From the NCBI RefSeq assembly GCF_011742925.1, contig NZ_WAEL01000007.1, positions 1-64,000 of the forward strand: a stretch of 64,000 nucleotides of DNA, read 5' to 3'. Of this stretch, positions 50,031 to 59,600 are shown piece after piece. The translations under genes were made by a program, and so were the position numbers. The stretch's first letter is position 1. Each line of letters begins with the position of its first letter. Source of the DNA: Fibrivirga algicola. GTDB lineage: Bacteria > Bacteroidota > Bacteroidia > Cytophagales > Spirosomataceae. The notes below the pieces were generated by a model, which saw nothing but the letters and a program-made list of their open reading frames with translations, ran no database searches and was not told the origin of the DNA.

Positions 50031-51038
50031 TCAGGGTTGCCCGTTTCCGCCCGCAGCACCGTACACCTGACCGTTGGCGTAGCTGGCATCACTTGCCGCC
50101 AGCTGCACGTAGATCGACGCCAGTTCGGCGGGTTGGCCGGGTCGGCCCAGGGGCGTATCGCCACCGAAGGTTTTTACCTTCTCCTGTGTGGCACCACCGC
50201 TGGGTTGCAGGGGCGTCCAGATAGGGCCTGGTGCTACGCCATTCACCCGAATGCCTTTTGGACCCAACTGCTTGGCCAGCGACTTCACGAAACTCGTGGT
50301 AGCGGCCTTCGTCTGGGCGTAATCATACAGGTTTGCCGACGGATCGTAGGCTTGCTCGGAGGTTGTCCCGATGATCGCCGAACCAGCTGGCATGTGTGGC
50401 AGTGCCGCTTTGATGATCCAGAAGGGTGCGTAGATATTGGTCTTCATGGTGGCATCGAAATCCTCCGACGACAGATCCAGAATCGACTCCCGCTGTTGCT
50501 GCCGTGCCGCGTTGCTGACCAGAATATCCAGGCCGCCTAACCCTTTTACAGCCTCGTCGACCAGCCGCTTGCAAAACGCCTCGTCGCGAATATCGCCCGG
50601 AATGGCAATCGCTTTCCGCCCGGCTGCTTTGATCAGCGCTACTACTTCCTTGGCGTCAGGTTCCTCGGCAGGCAGGTAGTTGATCGCCACGTCGGCCCCT
50701 TCACGGGCATAGGCAATGGCCGCTGCCCGACCCATTCCTGAATCACCGCCCGTGATCAGCGCCTTCCGACCGGCCAGCCGTCCCGACCCCTTGTAGCTCG
50801 TTTCGCCATGGTCGGGTCTGGGGTCCATCTTACTGGCTAAACCGGGCCAGGGCTGTGGCTGGGCTTTAAACGGTGGCTTCGGGTAATTCTTGGTTGGGTC
50901 TACCAAAGCGGCAGGCGCCGTGGTTGCCTCGTCGGTTGTGCCGGCAACGGCCAGTGCCGGTGTAGCTATTACCGCGGCTAAGCCTCCGCTAAGGCCGCCA
51001 ATGACCTGACGTCTGCTGAGTTGATTGTCGTTGTTCAT
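50031..51038 (-). CDS. SDR-family oxidoreductase with twin-arginine signal
   Basis: 335 residues from the ATG at 51038. The first 40 residues are a Tat-type signal: LSRRQVIGGLSGGLAAVIATPALAVAG. The SDR core is complete: TGGDSGMGRAAA (nucleotide loop), NAARQQQ, and the catalytic Tyr-x-x-x-Lys as YAQTK in DYAQTKAAT. Export of an NAD(P)-dependent enzyme is odd because the periplasm has no free cofactor; the cofactor would have to be folded in before Tat transport. Related 'YhdF/glucose dehydrogenase-like' SDRs with a Tat start are known in the phylum. It is divergent from the PaoABC-type operon, 343 bases away. Confidence 0.85.
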   Translation of the reverse strand: MNNDNQLSRRQVIGGLSGGLAAVIATPALAVAGTTDEATTAPAALVDPTKNYPKPPFKAQPQPWPGLASKMDPRPDHGETSYKGSGRLAGRKALITGGDSGMGRAAAIAYAREGADVAINYLPAEEPDAKEVVALIKAAGRKAIAIPGDIRDEAFCKRLVDEAVKGLGGLDILVSNAARQQQRESILDLSSEDFDATMKTNIYAPFWIIKAALPHMPAGSAIIGTTSEQAYDPSANLYDYAQTKAATTSFVKSLAKQLGPKGIRVNGVAPGPIWTPLQPSGGATQEKVKTFGGDTPLGRPGQPAELASIYVQLAASDASYANGQVYGAAGGNGQP

Positions 51039-51297
51039 GGGTGTATTCTGTTGTTGGATAAAGCGCAAAAAATAGTAAGTCTATAGAATATAATATGTAA
51101 CTAAAAAAGGCGGTTAAGGTTAACGATCTTCGGTGATTTATGCAGGGGCTTGCCTTCTCCTGCCGTTGCCGGCGAAACCATCGTACACGCGCCATCAACG
51201 TACCTGGCGAAGCGGCTCCACCCGGCAAGCGCGTGTCCGCATTTTTCAGGGCAGTACCCATTCACTGTCCGTCATAACATAAGGCCCCGCCAATCGG

Positions 51298-51315
51298 TTA
51301 TTGTCTCTGACAATA
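51298..51315. promoter_or_regulatory. TATTGTC/GACAATA palindrome upstream of molybdenum enzyme operon
   Basis: TTATTGTC-TCT-GACAATA, a 7-base inverted repeat with a 3-base spacer, lies 67-84 bases before the paoA-like start. The half-sites are identical to those of the NUDIX-linked palindrome at 49068-49098, but there the spacer is 9, so a shared regulator is only possible. The rest of the 343-base gap holds no gene. Confidence 0.5.
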
Positions 51316-51381
51316 GCCCTTGCCGATCACCCTCACAGGGCACTCTACTGCTATTCCCGTATTTTCCCAACGAACTGACTA

Positions 51382-52161
51382 ATGGACGATAACGAAATCC
51401 CTGACCTGTCGGAGGACGAAAAGAAACTATTTGCGGACCTGATGCCGGAAGACCTCACCGAGATCCTCGATACCGGTGTGAACCGGCGGCACTTCCTGAA
51501 ACTGATGACCCTGGCTGGCGGGGGCATACTGGCTGCCCAGTCGGCTGTAGCCGAGCAGCTCTTTACCAAGCCCGTCGCCCCAACTACCGAACTAACGTCG
51601 GCAGCGATTGAGAACGGCGTTGAGGTGGCTATGAACGTAAACGGCACTGCCCGCAAGCTGACGGTCGACTCACGGATGACGTTGCTCGATACCCTGCGCG
51701 AACGGCTCGACCTCACCGGCTCGAAAAAAGGCTGCGACCACGGCCAATGCGGGGCCTGTACCGTGATCGTCGATGGGCAGCGGGTACTGTCGTGCCTGAC
51801 CTTGGCGGCCAGCTGCGAAGGAAAGCGGGTGAAAACGATTGAAGGGCTCGCCAAAGGCACCGACTTGCACCCGATGCAGGAAGCATTTCTGAAACACGAC
51901 GGCTTTCAGTGCGGCTTCTGCACACCTGGCCAAATCTGTTCAGCGGTGGCGCTGATCGACGAAGCGAAGAAAGGTGATGCCAGCTACGTCACCGGTGACG
52001 TACGCAAAAAAGCAGGCTCGGTTCAGCTGTCGAACGAAGAAATTCGGGAGCGGATGTCGGGCAACCTGTGCCGTTGCGGGGCGTATCCCAACATTGTAGC
52101 CGCCATTCAGGAAGTACACAGCGGAAAGCCCGTTGAGCAAACGTTCCGGTTTTCGGCCTAA
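51382..52161 (+). CDS. paoA: Aldehyde oxidoreductase iron-sulfur subunit (PaoA-like)
   Basis: 259 residues. A 33-residue extension precedes a Tat motif (NRRHFLKLMTLAGGGILAAQ, residues 34-53), so the complex is probably exported folded. Both 2Fe-2S clusters are visible: the plant-type CDHGQCGACTV...C and the C-terminal helical CGFCTPG...CRCGAY. Electrons pass from the molybdenum site through these clusters to FAD. It is the first gene of a three-gene operon with the FAD and molybdenum subunits 18 and 19 bases apart, so all three are cotranscribed. Confidence 0.93.
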   Translation: MDDNEIPDLSEDEKKLFADLMPEDLTEILDTGVNRRHFLKLMTLAGGGILAAQSAVAEQLFTKPVAPTTELTSAAIENGVEVAMNVNGTARKLTVDSRMTLLDTLRERLDLTGSKKGCDHGQCGACTVIVDGQRVLSCLTLAASCEGKRVKTIEGLAKGTDLHPMQEAFLKHDGFQCGFCTPGQICSAVALIDEAKKGDASYVTGDVRKKAGSVQLSNEEIRERMSGNLCRCGAYPNIVAAIQEVHSGKPVEQTFRFSA

Positions 52162-52179
52162 CCCTTCACGTCCAACACA

Positions 52180-53187
52180 ATGAGACCTTTCACCTACAGT
52201 CGGGCCACCGATCCGGCTACGGCCATTAAACAGCTTAGTGGTAACCCAACGGCTAAATTCCTGGCCGGTGGCACCAACCTCATCGACCTGATGAAGGAAG
52301 ATGTGGAGCAGCCCACCGCTCTTGTGGACATCACCACGCTGAAACTGGCGGAGATCAAACCCATAGCGACCGGTGCCAACAAAGGCGGCTTGTCAATTGG
52401 CGGGCTGGGCAAAAACACCGATGCCGCCAACCATCCGCTGGTGCGGCAAAACTACCCGCTGCTCACGCAGGCTATTCTGGCGGGTGCGTCCGGGCAGATC
52501 CGAAACATGGCGACCAATGGCGGTAATCTGTTGCAACGTACCCGGTGCCCGTATTTCTATGAGGTAGCGATGCCGTGCAACAAACGCGAACCGGGCAGTG
52601 GTTGCGGAGCGCTGGAAGGCGTCAACCGGCTGCACGCCATCTTTGGCTGGTCTGAAAAATGCGTTGCCGTGTACCCGTCCGACATGGCCATTGCCCTTGC
52701 GGCGCTCGACGCCGTTGTGAAGGTTCGTGGTGCCGAAGGTCAGGAGCGGAGCATTGCCTTTGCCGATTTCCACCGCTTACCCGGCGACAAGCCCGAACAG
52801 GACACCAACCTCGCGCACGGCGATCTGATCACGGCCATTGAACTGCCCGAAAACAAGTTTGCCGACCGGTCATATTACCTCAAAGTGCGCGATCGCGCTT
52901 CCTACGCATTCGCGCTGCTGTCGGTAGCGGCTGGCCTGGAAATGGCCGGTAACAAGATCGTTCAGGCCCGCATTGCTATGGGTGGCGTAGCGCACAAACC
53001 GTGGCGCGCTCTGAAAGCCGAGCAATTTCTGGCCGGTAAAGAAGCAACCGAAGCGAACTTCAAACTGGCTGCCGCTGCCGAAATGGCTGGTGCCAAACCG
53101 CTGGAACATAACAAGTTTAAGGTAGAGCTGGGCAACCGCAGCATTGTGCTGGCGTTGCAAATGGCCATGAACGGCGGTAAAGCCTGA
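52180..53187 (+). CDS. paoB: Aldehyde oxidoreductase FAD subunit (PaoB-like)
   Basis: 335 residues of the CO dehydrogenase/xanthine oxidase flavoprotein family. The FAD-binding motif AGGTNLIDLM appears near residue 30, and 'ATNGGNLLQRTRCPYFYEVAMPCNKREPGSGCGALEGVN' near 112-150. The extra cysteines there, plus SEKC, match the insert that carries an unusual 4Fe-4S cluster in E. coli PaoB, a marker of the PaoABC type. The C-terminal CODH domain follows (about 220-330). It sits between the iron-sulfur and molybdenum subunits of the operon. Confidence 0.92.
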   Translation: MRPFTYSRATDPATAIKQLSGNPTAKFLAGGTNLIDLMKEDVEQPTALVDITTLKLAEIKPIATGANKGGLSIGGLGKNTDAANHPLVRQNYPLLTQAILAGASGQIRNMATNGGNLLQRTRCPYFYEVAMPCNKREPGSGCGALEGVNRLHAIFGWSEKCVAVYPSDMAIALAALDAVVKVRGAEGQERSIAFADFHRLPGDKPEQDTNLAHGDLITAIELPENKFADRSYYLKVRDRASYAFALLSVAAGLEMAGNKIVQARIAMGGVAHKPWRALKAEQFLAGKEATEANFKLAAAAEMAGAKPLEHNKFKVELGNRSIVLALQMAMNGGKA

Positions 53188-53206
53188 TCTCAACGTCACA
53201 ACTTCC

Positions 53207-55333
53207 ATGCAAGACAACAAAAAACTAACCGGCACGCCCGTCAGCCGAATCGACGGGATAGCCAAGGTGACGGGAAAGGCGGCCTATTCGACGGACTACC
53301 CGGTCAAGAATCTCGCCTACGCGGTGCTGTTCAAGAGTACGATTGCGTCGGGAACGATCCTGACCATCGACACGGCAGCGGCTGAGAAAGCCCCCGGTGT
53401 ACTGGCGGTTATCACCCATACCAACGCCCCGAAGCTAAACGTCAATGGCGGCCTTCGAGGTGGTGCCTTGCTGCAAAGCCCCGAGATTGAGTTTTACGGC
53501 CAGCATATTGGGCTGGTTGTGGCCGAAACGTTTGAGCAGGCCCGGCACGCATCGCACCTGATCAACGTCACCTACGACAAGAAGGAGCCGAAAGTCGATT
53601 TCGAGAAGCTGTCTAAAAATGCTACCCTGCCTAAAGACAAAGAAAAGACCGATGCCATACGGGGCGATGCCAAAGCCGCGCTGACCAATGCCGAGTACAA
53701 GGTCGAAGAGGTCTATGAAACACCCATCGAGCACCATCACCCGCTGGAGCCGCACGCTACCATTGCCGAGTGGAACGGCGACCGCCTGACGCTGTATAAC
53801 AGCTCGCAGATCGTGAACGGGGCGCAAAGTGCCGCCGCGAATACCCTGAACATCAAAACCGATCAGGTACGTATCGTGACGCCGTACATTGGCGGGGGCT
53901 TCGGCTCGAAGGGTGGTCAGTGGGCCAATCTGGTGCTGACGGCCGTGGCTGCCAAACAGGTGAACCGGCCAGTAAAACTGGCCCTGACCCGGCAGCAAAT
54001 GGTCAATTCGGTCGGTATGCGGCAGCGGAATCACCAGAAAGTAAGCCTGGCTGCTACCAAAGATGGCAAGCTGACGGCGCTGGCGCACGAGATCACCACG
54101 CACGGGGCCATAAAAAACGAGTTCGTTGAGCCCTGCGGTGATTGCTCGAAGATCATGTACGACGTACCCAACTCGCTCATCACCTACCGGACGGTGCCGA
54201 TGAACGTGATCATTCCCACATACACGCGCGGCCCCGGCAAATCGACTGGCAGTTTTGCCCTCGAATCGGCAATGGACGAGCTGGCGCATAAGCTGAAAAT
54301 GGACCCGATTGCGTTGCGCCTCAAAAACGAGCCCGACCGTGACCCGTCCAACGGTAAGCCCTGGTCGTCGCGGAAGGCGGTCGACTGCCTGCGCGTTGGG
54401 GCTAAGGCATTTGGATGGGAAAAACGGAAGGCCGAACCCCGCCAGAATCAGCAGGGTAATTACCTGATTGGGTATGGCGTTGCCTGCGGCACGTACCCGG
54501 CTCACCAGCGGCCAACGTCGGCGATTGTGAAGCTGAAACGAACGGGTAACGAGATTATGGCCACTGTGGAACTGGCCGCCGCCGATCTGGGCACAGGTAC
54601 GTACACGATCCTGACCCAAACGGCCGCCGACGCCCTCGACCTGCCCCTGCGCAATGTCAAGGTCGTTATCGGCGACTCTGATCTTCCGCCGGCGGCGGGC
54701 GCGGTTGGCTCGGTAGGTGCATCGAGCTACGCCAATGCGGTAAACGATGCGTGTCAGAAAATTACGGATGAACTGCTCACCCGGTCCGGTAAGCAGTTTT
54801 TTGCCCGGCCAACGGCTTCGCAGTTGATGCTTTCCGAAAAGCTGACCGATTTCCAAACCCGGGTTGACGCCAAACCCATGGAAAGTGCTGAGGAATACTC
54901 GGCCCACAGCTTCAACGCCAACTTCGCCGAAGTGGCCGTCAACCGGTTCACGGGTATGGTTCGAGTGACGCGTTTTCTGGCCGTAACCGGAGCCGGCACC
55001 ATCCTGAATCCCAAAACGGCCCGCTCTCAGATCATCGGCGGGGGGATCTGGGGAATCGGCATGGCGCTTACCGAAGAATCGGTACTCGACCCACGTCTGG
55101 GCAACTTTGTCACCCGCTCTTTCGCCGACTACCACGTACCTGCCAACCTCGACATTGGCGAGATGGACGCGATATTCATTCAGGAAGACGATCAAAAAGC
55201 CAACAAACTGGGCGTAAAAGGCATTGGTGAAGTAGGCATCGTTGGTGTTGCCGCTGCCGTGGCCAACGCCATCTTTAACGCCACCGGCAAACGCGTCCGC
55301 GAATTACCCATCACACCGGATAAATTGTTGTAG
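53207..55333 (+). CDS. paoC: Aldehyde oxidoreductase molybdenum subunit (PaoC-like)
   Basis: 708 residues, normal for PaoC. The N-terminal part begins 'GTPVSRIDGIAKVTGKAAYSTDY' and the chain carries the molybdopterin-cytosine-dinucleotide contacts 'GGGFGSKGG' and 'RGPGKSTG'. The catalytic base is the glutamate in KGIGEVGIVGVAAA near the C-terminus. The enzyme oxidises aromatic or other aldehydes to acids. No PaoD-type chaperone gene follows, so cofactor insertion must use a gene elsewhere. A clear terminator follows. The 586-residue open frame on the opposite strand is a shadow. Confidence 0.93.
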   Translation: MQDNKKLTGTPVSRIDGIAKVTGKAAYSTDYPVKNLAYAVLFKSTIASGTILTIDTAAAEKAPGVLAVITHTNAPKLNVNGGLRGGALLQSPEIEFYGQHIGLVVAETFEQARHASHLINVTYDKKEPKVDFEKLSKNATLPKDKEKTDAIRGDAKAALTNAEYKVEEVYETPIEHHHPLEPHATIAEWNGDRLTLYNSSQIVNGAQSAAANTLNIKTDQVRIVTPYIGGGFGSKGGQWANLVLTAVAAKQVNRPVKLALTRQQMVNSVGMRQRNHQKVSLAATKDGKLTALAHEITTHGAIKNEFVEPCGDCSKIMYDVPNSLITYRTVPMNVIIPTYTRGPGKSTGSFALESAMDELAHKLKMDPIALRLKNEPDRDPSNGKPWSSRKAVDCLRVGAKAFGWEKRKAEPRQNQQGNYLIGYGVACGTYPAHQRPTSAIVKLKRTGNEIMATVELAAADLGTGTYTILTQTAADALDLPLRNVKVVIGDSDLPPAAGAVGSVGASSYANAVNDACQKITDELLTRSGKQFFARPTASQLMLSEKLTDFQTRVDAKPMESAEEYSAHSFNANFAEVAVNRFTGMVRVTRFLAVTGAGTILNPKTARSQIIGGGIWGIGMALTEESVLDPRLGNFVTRSFADYHVPANLDIGEMDAIFIQEDDQKANKLGVKGIGEVGIVGVAAAVANAIFNATGKRVRELPITPDKLL

Positions 55334-55352
55334 TTGACATACCGATTAAAAA

Positions 55353-55400
55353 TAAAGGCTCTGTCTGTTATCAACTAGCTTGTGACAGACAGGGCCTTTA
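55353..55400 (+). terminator. Intrinsic terminator after paoC
   Basis: Arms 55353-55368 and 55385-55400 pair at 14 of 16 positions (GG/CC-rich centre with GACAGA), loop 16, followed by TTG. It ends the paoABC transcript. The following 215 bases up to 55615 contain no gene. Confidence 0.75.
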
Positions 55401-55615
55401 TTGTGTGGTGGACTTTTTAAAGTAGTGTGTGCCGAAGTGAACTACCTATTAATAGCCTGAGCCTGCCACTACCCGATGCCACTGTTTGGCGCGCATTGGG
55501 CCTGAATACGTACCTGATGATTATGCCATAGGGTAGTAACTTGCCTGCATGGGTCGTTTAATTGGGTTCTTTTGCCAAACTTTGGGCATCGAATTGATTT
55601 TGCTGTCCCTCACTG

Positions 55616-56572
55616 ATGAAAATAAGAAAAGCCGTTATTACCGCCGCTGCCCGTGGCGAACGATTGTACCCGGTAGCCGATACCATCCAGAAAGCCATGC
55701 TGCCGGTAATTGATACCGATGGACTACATAAACCCGTTATCCAGGCCATTGCTGAAGAAGCATTCCTGAGTGGAATCGAAGAAATCTGCGTGGTGTGCGC
55801 CCCCGGTGATGGCGAACGCTACATCAACGCCTTCACGTCGTTGCGGGATAATCTGGTTAAATCATTCAAAGATGTGGACTGGGCCCGTCAGGAGGCCGAA
55901 AAAATCGACCACCTCATCAGTCGGGTGCAGTTTGCCGAACAGCCCGAACCACTGGGCTACGGACATGCTGTTCACTGCGCCAAAATCTTCGTGAATAACG
56001 AGCCATTCCTGCTCTTGCTCGGCGATTACCTCTACGTGTCGAACCTGATCGGCAAACGTTGCGCGGCGCAGCTTATTGAACTGGCGACGGAGGAAAACTG
56101 CTCTGTTTCAGCCGTTAATCCGACGATCGAACACCAGATTGGTCGGTACGGAACCATCACCGGCAAACACGTACCCAACAAAAGTGGCGTGTACCAGATC
56201 GAAAAACTCATTGAAAAACCATCGCTGAGCGTAGCTGAACTGGAGTTGCAAACGCCGGGCTTGCGGGTGGGCTACTACCTCTGCTTTTTCGGCATGCACG
56301 TATTGACACCAACCGTTTTCGATATCCTGGAGCGGCATATTGCGCAGGGCGGCTCCAACACGCCGCTCACGCCCTCACTGCAGGAACTTGCCGAAACCGA
56401 AACGTACCTGGCCTTGGAAATGAAGGGCAACCGGTATGACCTGAGCGGCCGCACCGGCCTGATGCGGGCGCAGCTGGCACTGGGCCTGGCGGGCGAAGCG
56501 CATGACGAAACGCTGACCTCTATGGTCGAGCTACTGGCCGAGGCAAACGCCCGGAAAGCGCAACTGGTGTAA
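55616..56572 (+). CDS. Sugar-phosphate nucleotidyltransferase (GalU-like)
   Basis: 318 residues of the NTP-transferase family. The nucleotide loop is TAAARGERLYPVADTIQKAMLP (residues 9-30), a somewhat divergent form of GxGxRxxPxTxxxPKxM in which the first Gly positions are Ala; 'EQPEPLGYGHAVHCAK' and 'LLLGDYLY' (metal-binding Asp), then 'IEKPSLS' follow, as in GalU/UGP. It makes a UDP- or dTDP-sugar from a sugar 1-phosphate. It is followed after 83 bases, across a long hairpin, by the kinase-like/pyrophosphorylase fusion, so the two probably act in the same nucleotide-sugar route. Confidence 0.88.
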   Translation: MKIRKAVITAAARGERLYPVADTIQKAMLPVIDTDGLHKPVIQAIAEEAFLSGIEEICVVCAPGDGERYINAFTSLRDNLVKSFKDVDWARQEAEKIDHLISRVQFAEQPEPLGYGHAVHCAKIFVNNEPFLLLLGDYLYVSNLIGKRCAAQLIELATEENCSVSAVNPTIEHQIGRYGTITGKHVPNKSGVYQIEKLIEKPSLSVAELELQTPGLRVGYYLCFFGMHVLTPTVFDILERHIAQGGSNTPLTPSLQELAETETYLALEMKGNRYDLSGRTGLMRAQLALGLAGEAHDETLTSMVELLAEANARKAQLV

Positions 56573-56581
56573 ATGAGCGGG

Positions 56582-56634
56582 GGGCTTAGGGCAAGGGGTG
56601 TTGCTGACGCGTTAGCACCCCTTGCCCTAAGCCC
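56582..56634 (+). terminator. 19-base hairpin between nucleotidyltransferase genes
   Basis: Perfect arms 56582-56600 and 56616-56634 (core GGGCTTAGGGCAAGGGG) with a 15-base loop. It lies between two codirectional genes and could act as an attenuator or mRNA processing stem rather than a full terminator. The flanking CCCTTAGCCCCTAG resembles a degraded tandem repeat. Confidence 0.6.
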
Positions 56635-56655
56635 TTAGCCCCTAGCTAATCAACC

Positions 56656-59600
56656 ATGAATGTTTTTATAGAAACCATTACGTCGGCCGATCCCGCCATT
56701 CGTAATCGATCCTTTTTTGATCTTAGCCGGACGTTATCCACCTGCGACCTACTAAAGGCGCTGCGTGAGCTGGATGATTTTCGCAAGTCGACGCCGAACC
56801 TGTACGATAAAGTACGGGCTATTCTGTTCCTGTCGGCCGGTTTCCGCTTTTCGCTGACCGACGCGCCCGACGTACCGGCCATTGGCAAAATACCCTACGC
56901 TGGTTTCGAAGACCTGCTGGCCCGCCGGTTCGAGCAGGCAGTGGCCCGGTTCCTGCAGGATCTGGACAAACAGGGGCCAAGTGCCACGTTGTTCAGCGCC
57001 CTCGCCGATAGCTACCATCAACTGTCGTTTCAGATTCTGGCCGATCAGGTACGGAAAAGCGTTCGTTCCAGCAAAGGCAACCAGTGGATGTTCCGCGTGG
57101 GGCACCAGGCCGAGCACCCGATTCGCATCCAGCCCCGGCTGTTACAGCGGCCCGACAACTCGCTCTTTTACCCCATCCTGCACGAACAAACGTCGGTGCG
57201 AATGGACCTGACGCACAGCGGATGGTCAGACATTTTCTTTCTGGGGATGGACTATCCCGAAGGCGCGCGCGTCATCAATATCTCGATCGATCTGGGCGTT
57301 TTTGGCCGCGACAAAGACATCCGGCCACCGCTCGAATGCTTCGTTCGGGTGATTTCTGAACCCGTACTGCGCCTGACCAGTGTTGACCTGAACACGACCA
57401 AAGACGTGCATGACCTGGCCGACCTGTTCAATTTCGGCAACGACTACCTCAGTCTGGTGAAAGCCGGTGTGATTGCGTCGGGCCTTATTCCGCCGTCGTT
57501 CGAGGGCACCAACCAGTCGCTGTCTGACATTCTGGCGCGCATTGTGGCACCGGGTATGGGCATCGAGCTGGTTACCAAAGTGAACGACATTCCGAAAGGC
57601 TCGCGCTTTGCGGTGTCGACCAACCTGCTGGGGTCGATTATCAGCCTGCTGATGCGGGCTACGGGGCAAACCCGGAACCTGGAAGGGGGGCTGGAAGAAA
57701 GCGAACGCCGGTTGGTGGCTTCCCGCGCTATTCTGGGTGAATGGATTGGCGGCTCGGGCGGCGGCTGGCAGGACTCCGGTGGGGTCTGGCCGGGCATCAA
57801 GGCCATTCAGGGTACGTTTGCGCAGGAAGGCGACCCCGAATACGGCATCAGCCGGGGTACGTTGTTGCCGCGCCACCGTGTGTTGCAGGGTGACGATGTA
57901 CACCCCGAGATTCAGGAAAAAATCATGAACTCGCTGGTGCTCATGCACGGTGGCATGGCCTCTAACGTGGGGCCGATTCTGGAAATGGTGACCGAAAAGT
58001 ACCTGCTTCGGGGCCAGAAAGAATGGGTAGCCCGCCAGCAGACCAACCAGATTTTCGACAACATTCTGGGTGCCATCAAGGAGGGCGACATCAAAAAACT
58101 GGGTGCCAACACTGCCCGGAACTGGGAGGGACCCATCAAGACGATCATTCCCTGGGCCTCGACTTACTTCACCGAGCAAATTATTGCCAAAGCCAAGAAA
58201 CAGTTTGGCGACGATTACTACGGTTTCCTGATGCTCGGCGGTATGTCGGGTGGGGGTATGGGTATGTTCGTGAACCCGGCGCAGTACGAAGACTACAAGA
58301 TGCAGGTGCTGGACATTCTTCGGCAAACGAAGAACGAACTGTCCGATTCGCTGCCCTTCGCCATGGAGCCGGTGGTGTACAACTGGAGCATCAACCCGCG
58401 GGGTACGTGGTCGACGCTGCACGAAGGCAGCGAAGCCCTCATGCCGGAATCGTACTACGGTATTCACGTGTCGGAACTGGTTCGGAAAGATCCCGCCTCG
58501 ATTCCGTACGTGCGCCGGGCCGAAATCGACTTCTTCACCACGCACTGCGAACGGAACAACCAGGCCTACCCGCTGCTGCGGACCATCATCAGCAATCTCT
58601 TCAAAGTATCGGACCCCACTTCGCAGGGCAACCGGAGCGTGGAGAACGAGAAGGCCGATCGCATCAAGAAAGACAACGGATTCGATTACATCCAGCACGA
58701 AGAAATCCGGGAGGAAATCCAGAAAGGACGCATCGGTCTGTCGCGCAACCGCCTTCCTGTCGATACGTCGATTGAGGATGTGCAGGCGGGCGACATCGTG
58801 CAGCTTAACGCCGTAGCGGCTTCGGCCAAACTGGGCGAAGCGGCCATCAAGGCGGGTAAAGTAGCCGTGCTGAGCCTGGGCGCCGGTGTGGGTAGCCGCT
58901 GGACGAAAGGAGCGGGGGTTATCAAGACCATCAACCCATTTGTTGAACTGGATGGGGCGCACCGGAGCTTTCTGGAAATTCACCTGGCCAAAACGCGAAA
59001 ACTGGCCGAGAAATACGGTACGGCCATCCCGCACGTGGTGGCAACGAGCTACATGACGCACGAGCCGATCCGGAAGAAACTGGAACAGACGGGTAACTTC
59101 GGCTATGCCGGGGCAACGTACCTGTCGCCGGGCCGATCGATCGGGCAGCGGTTTGTGCCGATGGAGCGCGACTTGCGTTTCCTGTGGGAAGAAACGCCGC
59201 AGGAAATGCTCGACGAAAACAAGCAGAAAGTACGTGACGCCGGGCGGCAGGCTATGATTAGCTGGGCCAAGTCGAAAGGCGAAGGCACCGATTACGTCGA
59301 TAACATCGCGGCCCAGCGGTTTTCGCCCCTGGGGCACTGGTACGAAGTCTCGAACCTGCTGCGGAACGGAACGCTGGCGAAGCTACTCGCCGACCATCCG
59401 GAGGTAGAAACCCTGATGCTGCACAACATCGATACCCTGGGTGCAGATGTTGATCCGGCCGCACTGGGCCATCACCTCGAATCGAGTAATGCACTGACGT
59501 TTGAGGTGGTTCCCCGCCGAATTGAGGACCGTGGGGGTGGACTGGCCCGCGTAAACGGCCACATCCGATTGTTGGAAGGCCTGGCGCAACCCCGCGAAGA

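Noticed and set aside
53435-55195. 586-residue open frame on the minus strand opposite paoC
   Set aside because: Composition is Arg/Gly-rich and family-free, while the plus strand has a complete molybdenum subunit. Long shadow frames are expected in GC-rich codon-biased genes.
57226-59337. 703-residue open frame on the minus strand opposite the fusion gene
   Set aside because: No domain or signal; opposite a gene with clear nucleotidyltransferase motifs.
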